NCBI GenBank assembly: GCA_012934845.2
Contig: WNNJ02003523.1
Coordinates: 1 to 64,000 of the forward strand
From: Pomphorhynchus laevis
Lineage: Eukaryota > Acanthocephala > Palaeacanthocephala > Echinorhynchida > Pomphorhynchidae
Length of the DNA stretch: 64,000 bases
Direction: 5' to 3'
Shown piece after piece: positions 17,047 to 27,512 of this stretch. The notes beneath the pieces are model-generated. The model was not told the DNA's origin and did no database searches. It worked only from the letters and a program-made list of their open reading frames with translations. Position 1 is the stretch's first letter; each line of letters opens with the position of its first letter. Position numbers and translations under genes: made by a program.

Positions 17047-20013
17047 ATGGTTAGAGGGAAACCCTCTTCGGTAACTCCTTGCTGCACGTGCAATGGACCG
17101 GCAGCGAAATGTAAAGGATGCCGATGCGCAAAGACCGATACAAAATGCAGTAACTGCCGGGCTCCCAATTGCGGAAACAAGATCCTCAGCTGCCCAATAA
17201 GCGGCACCGTAAGGTCAGGAGCCGACCAGACACAAATCCAGAAAGCTACGGGAGAAACAGACAAAACTCCAATCACACTCTCGATTACCGACATCTTTGA
17301 GCAAGTGGTTCACTGGAAGCCAAATCTCTTCAGATTACCTAGGTGTGCGGAGTCGAAACGTTTTATAATAGAACTTGCCCGTATATATAGGGAATCTTGG
17401 TCTCAACAGGAATCTTTTACAAAAGCCATTGTAATCGGACATTTGATTCTCCAACGAGATATTCGCACCTCCCATAAGACCCTCAAAGTAATACTGTCTC
17501 GAAGATTAGACCTTTGGCTAAAAAACGAGTTTACATCTCTTTACACGGAAGCGTATATCTTGCAAGAATTCAGTCGACGTAAAAGACCAAACAGTACATC
17601 ACGCGATTGGCGCAGGAATTTCACCAGTCTGGTAGTGAGTGGAAGATTAAATGGAGCGATGCATTTGCTAGACACAGATGCAACAACCGGAACCCCACTA
17701 AATCCTGATGACATGATCGGTCCTACGACCGTTCGAGAGCTACTCCTCGACAAACATCCCATTGCAGCAAAATTAAACAGTAATGCTCTTGACTGGAATC
17801 ATGTTATCCCGCCACATAGCTTTCATCCCGTGGTTTTTGACTCCATAGACAAGAAACTAATAGTCTGTATGGCCAAACGTGTCACAGGTGGAGCAGGTCC
17901 CTCAGGAATTGACGCACAGTCCTGGACACATATGCTCTCAAAATTCGGGAGAGAATCAGATGAACTTGCTGAGGCCATAGCCTCATTCACAAGAGCATTA
18001 GCGACAGAGCGCATACCAATGGACATTACACAGGCTCTAACATCATGCAGGCTAATCGCATTAACAAAGAAAACTGGAATTCGACCAATAGGAATCTGTG
18101 ATGTTAGCAGAAGAATAATGACGAAGGCTATATTATCCATGGTCTCGGAAGACATACAGCAGGTATGTGGAAGAAGTCAAATGTGTGCAGGCCAACGAGC
18201 TGGCGTGGAATGCGTTACACGAGCCATCCGCAATGAACTTACAAACAATCCGAATCATATTCTTCTATCAATTGATGCCGACAACGCATTTAACAGAATT
18301 AATAGAGAGGCGGCCCTTTGCAATATTGATCGAATATGTCCGTCGCTTTCTATAGTCATGCATAATTTTTACGACCACCCTTCTAATCTATCTGTCGGAG
18401 GCGAATTCGTTAAATCACAAGAAGGATTTACACAAGGTGACGTCCTAGCCATGCCCGCATTTGCGATCGCCACACTGCCAATAATACATCACATTTCCAC
18501 AAAGTTCCCTCAAGTTCGGCAACTTTGGTACGCCGATGACGGCAACTTGATTGGTTCTCCTATCCAAATCAGAGCTGCATACGATCTACTGTGTAAAATT
18601 GGCCCAGCGTTTGGATTTCACGTAAATCCCCAGAAATGTTCAATATTTACGCCAACAATGGAAGAAGCTAACACATGCCAACAATTTAACGGAACAAATG
18701 TAGAAGTCCGAACGGACGGAATTGTGATACTAGGCGCACCCATTGGAGTAGACAAATACGTATACGAGGTCGTAGAATCAAAAGTAGACAAGTTTTGCAA
18801 CTTGGTCGAACGATTAGCCGATGTGGGAATTTTAGATCTGCAGATAGCATATGCCTGTTTCACTAAAGCGTTACAGCACAAGTGGTTTCACACGCAAAGA
18901 ACAACTCAATGCTCATCAGATTGGTTTGCCCCGTTGCGGGAATCCATCAGATCCTCCTCGGACAACATATTCGGCCTCGATGATTCGGATGGATCGCTAT
19001 GGCCTCTCATCTCTTTACCCCTACATTGTGGTGGCCTCGGCATCATCGATCCATATATGAGTGCTGGCGTTGAATGTGAAAATTCTGGACATCTATGTGA
19101 ACCTTATTTAAATGGATTACAAGGAATGGAACTTAAACTAGAGCAAGATTTCCGAGCCAACGAAGTTCACAGGCGGAAGAAAACACAATACAAGGCCTCT
19201 TTGCTAGCCCAACTTCCTACATATGATATCATAAAGAGACGGATTATTCAACACACAATGATAAAAGGCGCATCTTCCTGGCTTTCTGCGTTCCCCACAA
19301 GAGAGTCACAAACTCGAATAGACAATACAACATTTCGTGATGCTGTTGCCGCACGGTACAACACTCTAACCAAAGATGCCCCCTCCCTTTGCCCATGTGG
19401 TTCGTCGACCTCACTGGCACATTGCCTTTCCTGCCCCAATGGCGGTCATCCGTCGATAAGACACGACGCAACCCGCGATATTCTCGCAAAATCGCTCACC
19501 CAAATATGTGACGGCGTTGAAATCGAACCGCTACTCAGATCAGTGGATCCAAGCATTCACTTTGAGAGAAGATCAACGACGACTGATCGTGAAGCACGAC
19601 TGGATATATCTTGCCGTGGTTTCTATGGTGGACGCTCGGAGCGAGCTTTCTTCGACATTTGCGTTTTTAACGTGTTCGCTCCGTCAAATCTTACCAGGGA
19701 AACCACACCAAGCTTCGAGTATCACGAACAACGGAAATGCTCGAAATACCAAGAACGGGTGGATATTATAGAACGCGCAAATTTCGCCCCTATTGTATAT
19801 TCAAGTTTAGGAGGTGAGAGCAAATCGGCATCTACAATGATAAAAAGATTATCCAGAAAACTGGCCGTCAAGAAGGAATCTATCTACGCACAAGAATTGA
19901 CTCGGATACGGGAGAAGATAAGCCTGCAACATGCAAGATGCATTTCAATGTGCATTCGCGGTCCCAGATCAGCAAGAAACCGACCTGCGAACTATCACAC
20001 TGTAGAGTGGTGA
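17047..20013 (+). CDS. RL3: intact RL LINE polyprotein (988 aa)
   Basis: One uninterrupted ORF with the start fixed by the conserved M-x-[RK]-G-x-P context. Residues 10-45 form the CXC-like cluster (CCTCNG, CKGCRCAK, CSNC, NCGN). GGAGPSG lies at 281-287. RT motifs are IDADNAFNR (Asp 410), FTQGD (462-465) and YADDG (495-499). The CCHC knuckle uses C782, C784, H792 and C796 and is followed by RHD (805-807). The endonuclease triad positions are D853 (ARLDI), D870 (FFDICVFN) and K900 (SKY). This layout matches R2-superfamily LINEs, which nick target DNA and copy their RNA there. All catalytic residues expected are present, so the copy may be competent. Neighbours: an RL scrap upstream and RL4 downstream, same strand. 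Confidence 0.92.
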   Translation: MVRGKPSSVTPCCTCNGPAAKCKGCRCAKTDTKCSNCRAPNCGNKILSCPISGTVRSGADQTQIQKATGETDKTPITLSITDIFEQVVHWKPNLFRLPRCAESKRFIIELARIYRESWSQQESFTKAIVIGHLILQRDIRTSHKTLKVILSRRLDLWLKNEFTSLYTEAYILQEFSRRKRPNSTSRDWRRNFTSLVVSGRLNGAMHLLDTDATTGTPLNPDDMIGPTTVRELLLDKHPIAAKLNSNALDWNHVIPPHSFHPVVFDSIDKKLIVCMAKRVTGGAGPSGIDAQSWTHMLSKFGRESDELAEAIASFTRALATERIPMDITQALTSCRLIALTKKTGIRPIGICDVSRRIMTKAILSMVSEDIQQVCGRSQMCAGQRAGVECVTRAIRNELTNNPNHILLSIDADNAFNRINREAALCNIDRICPSLSIVMHNFYDHPSNLSVGGEFVKSQEGFTQGDVLAMPAFAIATLPIIHHISTKFPQVRQLWYADDGNLIGSPIQIRAAYDLLCKIGPAFGFHVNPQKCSIFTPTMEEANTCQQFNGTNVEVRTDGIVILGAPIGVDKYVYEVVESKVDKFCNLVERLADVGILDLQIAYACFTKALQHKWFHTQRTTQCSSDWFAPLRESIRSSSDNIFGLDDSDGSLWPLISLPLHCGGLGIIDPYMSAGVECENSGHLCEPYLNGLQGMELKLEQDFRANEVHRRKKTQYKASLLAQLPTYDIIKRRIIQHTMIKGASSWLSAFPTRESQTRIDNTTFRDAVAARYNTLTKDAPSLCPCGSSTSLAHCLSCPNGGHPSIRHDATRDILAKSLTQICDGVEIEPLLRSVDPSIHFERRSTTTDREARLDISCRGFYGGRSERAFFDICVFNVFAPSNLTRETTPSFEYHEQRKCSKYQERVDIIERANFAPIVYSSLGGESKSASTMIKRLSRKLAVKKESIYAQELTRIREKISLQHARCISMCIRGPRSARNRPANYHTVEW

Positions 20014-20112
20014 TATAATTGTAATATAATTGTATTGATGATATTATTATTGTAGAGATAATGTCGTTGGAAATAAATAAACATTTTGTTGTTAAAAAAA
20101 AAAAAAAAAAAA
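20014..20112 (+). terminator. RL3 3' UTR and A-tract
   Basis: A short AT-rich 3' UTR with AATAAATAAA (about 20075) and an A-tract at 20095-20112, followed by ATTAATTATTGAAT. It lacks the GGCCCATT stem-loop found in most other copies. Confidence 0.65.
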
Positions 20113-20293
20113 ATTAATTATTGAATATTACGACAACCTTCGAGCAACGAGTGTCGAGCAGCAATCATTGTTCAAGCTAATTACAAAAGAAAAATGTAAA
20201 ACTATCTTGATACCCATTAACTACTTACAATTTACAACATATAAACATACAATAAACATACAAAAGGATAATCTGACACATATTATTATCATC
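20113..20293 (+). promoter_or_regulatory. RL4 5' UTR
   Basis: It begins within 20 bases of the RL3 A-tract. It holds a CGACAACCTTCGAG segment, the 33-bp block shared with RL3 (20199-20231) and AAACATACAA words twice. Confidence 0.6.
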
Positions 20294-23200
20294 ATGCCGC
20301 GCGGTGTTCCTTCCTCAATACCCAAATGTTGCAACTGTAATTCAAGTGCCGCCCGTTGTATTCGGTGTCCTTGTGCAAAATCAAAGAAACAATGTTTAAA
20401 CTGTGTAGCCCCACACTGTACACGCAAACTAGTTGATCCTTGTCTAACCCACAACTCGAATGACTCAATCGTTGCCACCACAGATGTAGATGCAGCTTTA
20501 TCTCAAAAAACGCTAAGATCCCAAATCGACTCAAGAAACCAATCACAAGCTATCGGACATATTTTTGGATCATTAAGTCAACAGAACTCCGCAAATATAA
20601 TCGACACATTATTCAATAATTTAAAGCATTGGATACCAAATTTAATGGATTTACCAATTTGTAATGATAGTAAGGAATTTATCGATATGTTAACTGAATG
20701 CTTCGCGCACTTTAATACCGACAAGCGAACTGACTACGATCCTCTAAAACAGGCGACGGTAATGTGCCAGCTAATTCTACAACGCATTCCAAGTCGCAAG
20801 ACAAGTTTTATAAGAAAAACGTTGGCGCGAAGAATCACACTTTGGAGAAATAATGATCTGCTAAAACTCATGGCTGAAGCGGAATATTTACAAAAAATGA
20901 AATATCACTCAATTAAATTAGGAAGTCGAAAAACCAAATGCGAAATAAAGAGGATTATTAACTTGGTTCGAAATTGCAAGATAGGTAAAGCTTCACGGAC
21001 ACTAGATACAAAAGAAAATCGAGGTGTTCTTGATTTAGACAGTATTATAGACAACCAAACCGTGTTATCAATTCTTAAAGATCTTCATCCTACGCCTGAA
21101 CCTGTTAATGAAGAATTCGTACTACAAGGCGATGTAGAAGGCAGGGTTGAACACTATGACGTAAGATTCAGTGACCTGACTCCAGCTGACATTATCCATG
21201 CAGCGAGGATTACAACGGGATCTGCTGGTCCGTCTGGAGTCGACGCGGATGGCTGGAAAAACTTTCTGACACATCATGGAAATGCATCTAGCAAGTTGGC
21301 TATCCAAATATGCGAATTTACAATCAAAATAGCGATGGACACAATTGATCCGATACGATTAGATGCATACACAGTCAGCCGCCTCGTACCTCTTGATAAG
21401 AACCCAGGAGTGAGGCCAGTTGGAATTGGAGAAACATTACGAAGAATCATTGGACGAGTAGTACTGAACCACGTATCCAAAGATATCACTTCTGTTTGTA
21501 ACAATTTTCAACTTTGTGCGGGTCAGCGATGTGGAACGGAAGTGGCGGTTCACACAATGCGAGAGGCATTTGAAAAGACACCAGACTCATGTATACTCCT
21601 GATAGACGCGAAAAATGCATTCAACCAAATAAACAGAAATCTGGCACTCAGAAATATAAAATATATTTGTCCATCCCTGGATAAAATCCTACATAACACA
21701 TATGGACGCACATCCGATCTGGTCGTGAATGGTACGGTACTACACTCCGCCGAAGGCTTTACGCAGGGTGATCCTCTAGCAATGGCAGCTTTTGCCCTGG
21801 CGTCCATTCCTCTGATCAACCGTTTAAAGGAAGTGGCGCCGGGTGCGAAACACGTTTGGTATGCTGATGACGGGGGATGCGTCGGCACAATAGCAGAATT
21901 GGAAAAAATATGGAAAGAGCTACAGAGATGTGGTCCATCCTTTGGATACTTCATCAATCCCCGGAAGTGTACACTATTAGCTCATAAAGATTTAGTTGAA
22001 AATGCTGCAGTTGCTTTAACTCAACAAGGAGTTGCTATGAGGAAGGATGGAGTTAAATATCTAGGAAGTTTTATTGGAGAATATGATTTTGTGCACAACA
22101 AATGTTCAGATTTAGTTGAGAAATGGAAGAATACTTTAGATAAACTACAAAGCGTTAGCACTCAGGAGGCTTTCGCTAGCTATCTACTTCTAACAAAGGC
22201 GATACAACCCAAATTATCGTATATTGAACGTACGTGCTATATGCAACAAGCGTGGTTAAAGCCATTCCACTCTAAGCTGTTCAATGATGTACTACCTGAA
22301 ATGCTGGGATACATAGGTCAGGACAACGAAGCTGAGATGATAATATCACTCCCGAATCGTTTTGGAGGGCTGGGAATCATAAACCAATTAAGAACGTGCG
22401 GTTCAGAGTATGAAAACTCGGTCAAGATTTGTAATCCCGCAATGAAAGGTCTAATAGGTGATGACTTGGAAACCCAGCAGAAGCAAATATACAAAGAAAT
22501 CAAAGAATGTAACAAGAGAGAGACAGTACGATACAGGCAAAGTATAATAGAATTATCACCCAGAGATCTATTTACAATTTTTGAAAACGCGAGCAAAAGT
22601 GGAGCTTCGGCGTGGCTCAGCAGTAATCACGGAGCTAAAGATTTGTTCCTTAATACTCGCGAGTTTCACGATGCTCTGTTAGCTCGTTATGACTGGCAAA
22701 CCTCGAATCATGGAAGGTGTGAATGCGGTAAAAGCAATGAAGTCGCACATATACTGTCTTGCAGAACTGGAGGAATGACATTTGTACGCCACAATAGCAT
22801 TAAGAGTGAACTTGCGAATCAAATTCAAAAAGTATGTCGAAGGGTAATCCAAGAACCAATATTACAGAATGTACCCGAGACCACGTCATTTGAAGCAACA
22901 TCGACGACTAGGGATCGTAATGCAAGGGCAGACATTGTGTGTAACGGCCTATTCGGACATGTGACGGAGCGGTCCTTCCTGGACATTTGCATTTTTAATA
23001 GTTTTGCTCCATCGTATGCAACGAGTCACATGTCAAATCCCTTTGTATATCACGAGGAAAGGAAGAATGGCAAATACAAAGAACGTATAAACAGAATTGA
23101 GCGGGCTCATTTTCATCCATTTGTTATGTCAACAACGGGTGGATTGGGAAACGCGGCTAACACTGTGTTAAAAAAGGTAGCATCAATGCATGCTTTGCAA

Positions 23201-23317
23201 GGACCACAGAATTACGCCGAGATAATACACACATACAGATGCCGTTTGTCGAGAATGATGGCTCGAGTAGTATCAATGTCCATGCAGGGCGTTTGTAGCC
23301 AGACGCTAGAATTGTAA
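20294..23317 (+). CDS. RL4: intact RL LINE polyprotein (1007 aa)
   Basis: The frame is open from 20168, but the start at 20294 gives the family N-terminus MPRGVPSSIPKCCNCNSS, so the first 42 codons are probably 5' UTR. The CXC-like cluster (CCNCN, CIRCPCAK, CLNC, HCTR) is followed by a long linker, then GSAGPSGVDADGW. RT motifs are IDAKNAFNQ, TQGDPLAM and YADDG at residues 523-527. The C-terminus has CECGKSNEVAHILSC, FVRHNS, ARADIV, RSFLDICIFN, YHEERKNGKYKERI and STTGG. The family Leu before the first endonuclease Asp is Ala here (ARAD), which is also seen in RL12. No stop or frameshift. The 3' UTR is short (to 23372) and lacks the stem-loop motif. Confidence 0.92.
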   Translation: MPRGVPSSIPKCCNCNSSAARCIRCPCAKSKKQCLNCVAPHCTRKLVDPCLTHNSNDSIVATTDVDAALSQKTLRSQIDSRNQSQAIGHIFGSLSQQNSANIIDTLFNNLKHWIPNLMDLPICNDSKEFIDMLTECFAHFNTDKRTDYDPLKQATVMCQLILQRIPSRKTSFIRKTLARRITLWRNNDLLKLMAEAEYLQKMKYHSIKLGSRKTKCEIKRIINLVRNCKIGKASRTLDTKENRGVLDLDSIIDNQTVLSILKDLHPTPEPVNEEFVLQGDVEGRVEHYDVRFSDLTPADIIHAARITTGSAGPSGVDADGWKNFLTHHGNASSKLAIQICEFTIKIAMDTIDPIRLDAYTVSRLVPLDKNPGVRPVGIGETLRRIIGRVVLNHVSKDITSVCNNFQLCAGQRCGTEVAVHTMREAFEKTPDSCILLIDAKNAFNQINRNLALRNIKYICPSLDKILHNTYGRTSDLVVNGTVLHSAEGFTQGDPLAMAAFALASIPLINRLKEVAPGAKHVWYADDGGCVGTIAELEKIWKELQRCGPSFGYFINPRKCTLLAHKDLVENAAVALTQQGVAMRKDGVKYLGSFIGEYDFVHNKCSDLVEKWKNTLDKLQSVSTQEAFASYLLLTKAIQPKLSYIERTCYMQQAWLKPFHSKLFNDVLPEMLGYIGQDNEAEMIISLPNRFGGLGIINQLRTCGSEYENSVKICNPAMKGLIGDDLETQQKQIYKEIKECNKRETVRYRQSIIELSPRDLFTIFENASKSGASAWLSSNHGAKDLFLNTREFHDALLARYDWQTSNHGRCECGKSNEVAHILSCRTGGMTFVRHNSIKSELANQIQKVCRRVIQEPILQNVPETTSFEATSTTRDRNARADIVCNGLFGHVTERSFLDICIFNSFAPSYATSHMSNPFVYHEERKNGKYKERINRIERAHFHPFVMSTTGGLGNAANTVLKKVASMHALQGPQNYAEIIHTYRCRLSRMMARVVSMSMQGVCSQTLEL

Positions 23318-23404
23318 AACATGACAAATCATAAATGTATTATTATTAATTTATCAATTTAAAAAAAAAAAAATTATTGGAAATAATTATTATTAATATT
23401 ATTA

Positions 23405-26101
23405 CAATGGAAACCTAACTTATTTCGACTTCCAAAATGTTCAGAGTCCAAACAATTTATATCAGAACTTGCACGCATATTCAGGGATTCTCTCACTAAT
23501 TCGGAAACTTTTACTAAGTACATCATCTTTGGACATCTTATTCTTCAACGTAATTCTCGTCAATCTCCCAAATCATTGAAATCAACTTTATCCCGACGAT
23601 TGGACATGTGGTTCAATAATGACTATGCTGGATTATACGCTGAAGCCTCGGCCCTTCAAAATATGAAAGCCTTAAAAATTCAACCTTCGAAGTCAAGAGA
23701 TTGGCGCAAAAAATTCGTCTCATTGGTTGAAAGCTCTCGACTGAACACAGCAATGCATCTTCTAGACAACGATTCTTATGATGGCGTTCCTTTGCAACCA
23801 GAGGATGTGATTGGTTCTAAAACTGTTCGGGAATTATTACTCGACAAGCACCCTGTACCGAGCCCATTAGTTCCTCATGCTGTTAACTGGTCTTTCCCAA
23901 TCACAGTTCCAAATTTTCACCCTGTGATTTTTGATTCAATCGATAGTGAATTGATAATTCGTATGGCTAAACGTGTTAAAGGTGGAGCAGGTCCCTCCGG
24001 CATTGATGCACAGTCATGGCTACAGATGTTAACTAAGTTTGGTCACGAATCTGCTGAATTGACTAAAGTTTTGTCAACGTTCGCAAAATCTTTAGCTACT
24101 GAGCTTATGCCTACTAATGTTATAAATGTATTGGCTTCAAGCAGATTAATAGCCTTATCCAAAAAATCGGGAATAAGGCCTATTGGTATTGGCGACGTTA
24201 GTAGGAGAATAATGTCGAAAGCCATTCTTTCTATAATTTCCAATGATATTCAAGAAGTGTGCGGACGGTTGCAAATGTGCGCTGGTCAACGAGCTGGAGT
24301 GGAGTGCGTCACGCACGCAGTTCGCGAATGCCTGTTAAAAGATCCTGATGCAGTTCTTCTCACTGTTGATGCAGATAATGCATTTAACAGAATAAATCGA
24401 AAGGCAGCTCTCGCTAATATATCACGCATTTGTCCCTCTATGTCTACTATACTACACAATTTTTACGATAACCCTTCAAATTTTTCAACTGGTGATAGTT
24501 TCATCAAATCCCAAGAGGGATTTACGCAAGGTGATGTACTTGCTATGCCAGCTTTTGCCGTAACAACCCTGCCATTATTATTGAACATTACTGAGGAGTT
24601 TCATAACATCAACCAATTCTGGTACGCGGATGATGGCAATTTAATCGGCGAACCTGTGCAAATTTACAAGGCTTTCAAATTCTTGTGTGACTACGGCCGT
24701 GCTTTCGGATTTCATGTCAACAGCAACAAATGCGTTCTACTAACTAGTCCCGAAAATGCAGATAGTACCCGCAAACTTTTTAATGAAACGGGAATCGACA
24801 TTGTTGTCGATGGCACGTTAGTACTCGGTGCTCCTATTGGAACAGATGATTATATAAATAAAACTACGGAACAAAAGATCTCTAATTATTGCTCATTAGT
24901 AAATCGTCTTGCTGACGTGGGTATTCTTGATTTGCAGATAAGCTATACTAGTATGACCAGATCGCTTCAGCATAAATGGATTCACTTGCAAAGAACCACA
25001 AACTGTTCAATTGGTAGTTTCGATGATCTCTATGACACCATTCAGAAGCGTTTTGATAAGCTTTTTAATTTGAAATTGCCTGACGACGATTATTTATGGC
25101 CGTTATTTTCCCTTCCGATAAGACTAGGTGGTCTAGGTATTGCTGACCCACGTTTTACTGCGATAGAAGAGTTTAAAAGCTCAAAAGATATATGCACTCC
25201 TTATTTAAATGGCTTATACGGTGTGGACTTAAGGACTGAACAATCCAAACGCATTGCCCTTATAGGCACTTCAAAGATTGATATTCAAAAGTCATTGCTT
25301 AGAGATCGAGTAGCTAATGTTGGTGACAATTTGTTACGTATTATGGAACATCTACAAGTCAAAGGTGCCTCGTCATGGCTCTCCACATATCCTACGAGTG
25401 ATCGCTGGACTCGAGTTAGCAATGTAGAATTTCGTGACGCACTTGCAGCTCGATATCATAGACTACCACTAGATGCGCCCTCTCATTGCCCCTGCGGTGA
25501 ACATAATTCTCTGGCTCACTCACTTACCTGTCCCACCGGAGGTCATCCATCGATAAGACATGATTCAATTCGTGATATATTTTCTAAAACCTTGACAGAA
25601 ATATGTGATAATGTGCAAAAAGAGCCAACACTACTGCCAGTAAATTCTAGTATTCATTTCGAGCGCATATCTACATCTCGCGCTCATGATGCACGTTTGG
25701 ATATCGCCTGCTGTGGTTTTTATGGAAGTCGTTCGGAGCGAACTTTATTTGATACTTGCGTTTTTAACGTTTTCGCTCCGTCCAACCTTTCGAAATCCGC
25801 TGGGGCTGCTTTTACATATCACGAAACACGTAAATTCGCTAAGTATCAAGAGAGAGTAACTGCCATAGAGAGGGCGAATTTCGCACCTATCGTGTTATCA
25901 TGTTTCGGTGGAGCAGTAAAATCATCTGCACAATTAATTCAGAGAATTGCACAGAAGATGGCAATAAAAAACAATCATTCCTACTCAGAAGAATTGACAA
26001 AATTACGGTCAAAGATTGGAATTCAGTTGGCTCGTTCAATTTCGATGTGTATTCGCGGTCCTCGTTCTGCTCGACATCGACCTGCAAACTCAATGAACTA
26101 A
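23405..26101 (+). CDS. RL5: 5'-truncated RL LINE, otherwise open
   Basis: The copy begins in the linker at QWKPNLFRLPKC, about 30 bases after the RL4 A-tract, so the CXC-like domain and 5' UTR are missing. From there 898 codons are open to the stop at 26099. There is no ATG at the beginning; it is a truncated gene, not an alternative start. Motifs: GGAGPSGIDAQSW, VDADNAFNR, FTQGDVLAM, WYADDG (near 24623), CPCGEHNSLAHSLTC, SIRHDS, ARLDIA, RTLFDTCVFN, YHETRKFAKYQERV. It is closest to RL3 of the copies here. RNA truncation during target-primed reverse transcription would explain the missing 5' end. Confidence 0.88.
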   Translation, partial: QWKPNLFRLPKCSESKQFISELARIFRDSLTNSETFTKYIIFGHLILQRNSRQSPKSLKSTLSRRLDMWFNNDYAGLYAEASALQNMKALKIQPSKSRDWRKKFVSLVESSRLNTAMHLLDNDSYDGVPLQPEDVIGSKTVRELLLDKHPVPSPLVPHAVNWSFPITVPNFHPVIFDSIDSELIIRMAKRVKGGAGPSGIDAQSWLQMLTKFGHESAELTKVLSTFAKSLATELMPTNVINVLASSRLIALSKKSGIRPIGIGDVSRRIMSKAILSIISNDIQEVCGRLQMCAGQRAGVECVTHAVRECLLKDPDAVLLTVDADNAFNRINRKAALANISRICPSMSTILHNFYDNPSNFSTGDSFIKSQEGFTQGDVLAMPAFAVTTLPLLLNITEEFHNINQFWYADDGNLIGEPVQIYKAFKFLCDYGRAFGFHVNSNKCVLLTSPENADSTRKLFNETGIDIVVDGTLVLGAPIGTDDYINKTTEQKISNYCSLVNRLADVGILDLQISYTSMTRSLQHKWIHLQRTTNCSIGSFDDLYDTIQKRFDKLFNLKLPDDDYLWPLFSLPIRLGGLGIADPRFTAIEEFKSSKDICTPYLNGLYGVDLRTEQSKRIALIGTSKIDIQKSLLRDRVANVGDNLLRIMEHLQVKGASSWLSTYPTSDRWTRVSNVEFRDALAARYHRLPLDAPSHCPCGEHNSLAHSLTCPTGGHPSIRHDSIRDIFSKTLTEICDNVQKEPTLLPVNSSIHFERISTSRAHDARLDIACCGFYGSRSERTLFDTCVFNVFAPSNLSKSAGAAFTYHETRKFAKYQERVTAIERANFAPIVLSCFGGAVKSSAQLIQRIAQKMAIKNNHSYSEELTKLRSKIGIQLARSISMCIRGPRSARHRPANSMN

Positions 26102-26164
26102 AATTTATAGTATAACTATATTTGTTTGTTTGTTTTTTCAAAAAAAATCAATTATTAAAAAAAA

Positions 26165-26938
26165 TTGAAATATATATACGCGTCCGTTTATGGTGCATCG
26201 TCATGGCTTTCCATAGTGCCCCCGGTTCGTGAAAACTTCCATATTCTTCCACGTGAATTCAGAGATAGTATGGCTATGCGGTATGCTTGGGAACCGACTG
26301 ACATGCCCACGAGATGCATATGCAATACTCCTGCATGCTTGAAGCATCTCCTTTCATGTCGGCGTGGAGGGTTGCAGATTTTTCGTCACAATATCGTTCG
26401 TGATATCCTTGCCCGAAATCTAACGACTGTTTGTCATGGTGTAGGGATCGAACCTGTACTCGATAGTCCCAGCGTGGATCACATCTTCACCAATAGTGCA
26501 ACGACAAAAGATCTTGACGCACGAGTGGATATCGTCTGTACTGGACTGTTTCCCGGTAGATTCGAGCGGACGTATATAGACGTCAGCATTTTCAACAACC
26601 TTGCCGAATCTTACCGTACAAGCACGTCCAGTGCGTTCAACTTCCACGAAGCAAGAAAGAAGTCTTAATATGAGGAACGGATTCAACAGAATGCAAGAGG
26701 CACATTTGTACCCTTCATCGCTTCGACAAACGGCGGATTGAGTGAAAGCTCTCGTGCTGTGTTGCGCCGAATCGCCATTCTGCAGGCGCAGAGGTCTGAC
26801 CAAACGACATACGCACAGTGCTTGACTCGCATTACACGTGAAATCGGTGTTGCCCTATGCCGCGCGGCGTCAATATGCATCCGGGGTTACCGTTCTTCAA
26901 GTGGAAAGGCCGTCCGCCTCGAGCAACAGGAGCCTTAG
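26165..26938 (+). pseudogene. RL6: C-terminal fragment of an RL LINE
   Basis: It starts just before GASSWLSIVPP and keeps the knuckle (CICNTPACLKHLLSC), FRHN, ARVDIV, RTYIDVSIFN and FHEARKKS. An in-frame TAA at 26666 replaces the Lys of the KY motif. The same frame then continues EERIQQNARGTFVPF to the end at 26936. It is otherwise open. The 3' UTR has GGGTTAAATTCCC in place of the common stem-loop, then AATAAAG and an A-tract at about 27030. Confidence 0.85.
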
Positions 26939-27059
26939 CTAAAGCACACGCCCCGTAACATGTAATTCAAACAAAATGATATTTGGGTTAAATTCCCTTT
27001 GTAAACTTTGTGAATAAAGCTTTTCTTCTTAAAAAAAATTAATTGAAATATTATTTCAA

Positions 27060-27232
27060 TTATTCAAGAACCAGGAACTCTAATTCACGATAAGGACGCA
27101 CCACTCTAAGTCGATTTGTACGATCAACTTCCGTTGAACTAAAAAATCAGAATTTGAATCGCCACTTTGGACCCATTAGAGGGTAACCTTTAAGCTGTCT
27201 TATTTTTGAATAATTTATATTATTTAAAAAAA
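27060..27232 (+). mobile_element. RL 3'-UTR-only fragment
   Basis: No coding frame. The segment carries the 3' UTR motif (27169-27190) and an A-tract, so it is the extreme 3' end of an RL copy, inserted in the tail of RL6. Confidence 0.65.
27169..27190 (+). other. RL 3' UTR stem-loop motif (27-kb fragment)
   Basis: GG-ACCC-ATTAGA-GGG-TAA-CC, with an A interrupting the lower stem. Confidence 0.6.
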
Positions 27233-27239
27233 ATTGAAA

Positions 27240-27512
27240 TATTATCGATTGCATTTTGATAACCTAAAAAAATTTTGGTTTCTTATAAACATACAACATA
27301 CATTTGAGATCTAAAGTAAATACAATTAATATACACACAAATACTGAGTGCAACATACTAGGTTTACGCAAACCTTCCTCTTATTCGATACGATCGTTCT
27401 TTTGCTAAGCAAATTACAAATCAAACTTACAACAATAAAACTTACAATAAAACTTACAAGCTTAAACACACAAATTTGACAAGTGCAGGGAGTCCTTTCA
27501 ATAAGGATTCAT
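27240..27512 (+). promoter_or_regulatory. RL7 5' UTR
   Basis: It opens with AAAAAAATTTTGGTTTCTTA and ATAAACATACAA, the same block found before RL10 (34529-34556). It repeats short AACTTACAA/AAACTTACAAT words near 27421-27465. Confidence 0.6.

Noticed and set aside
20168-20293. Forty-two extra N-terminal codons for RL4
   Set aside because: They have no counterpart in other copies, contain leader words such as AAACATACAA, and the family start context lies at 20294.
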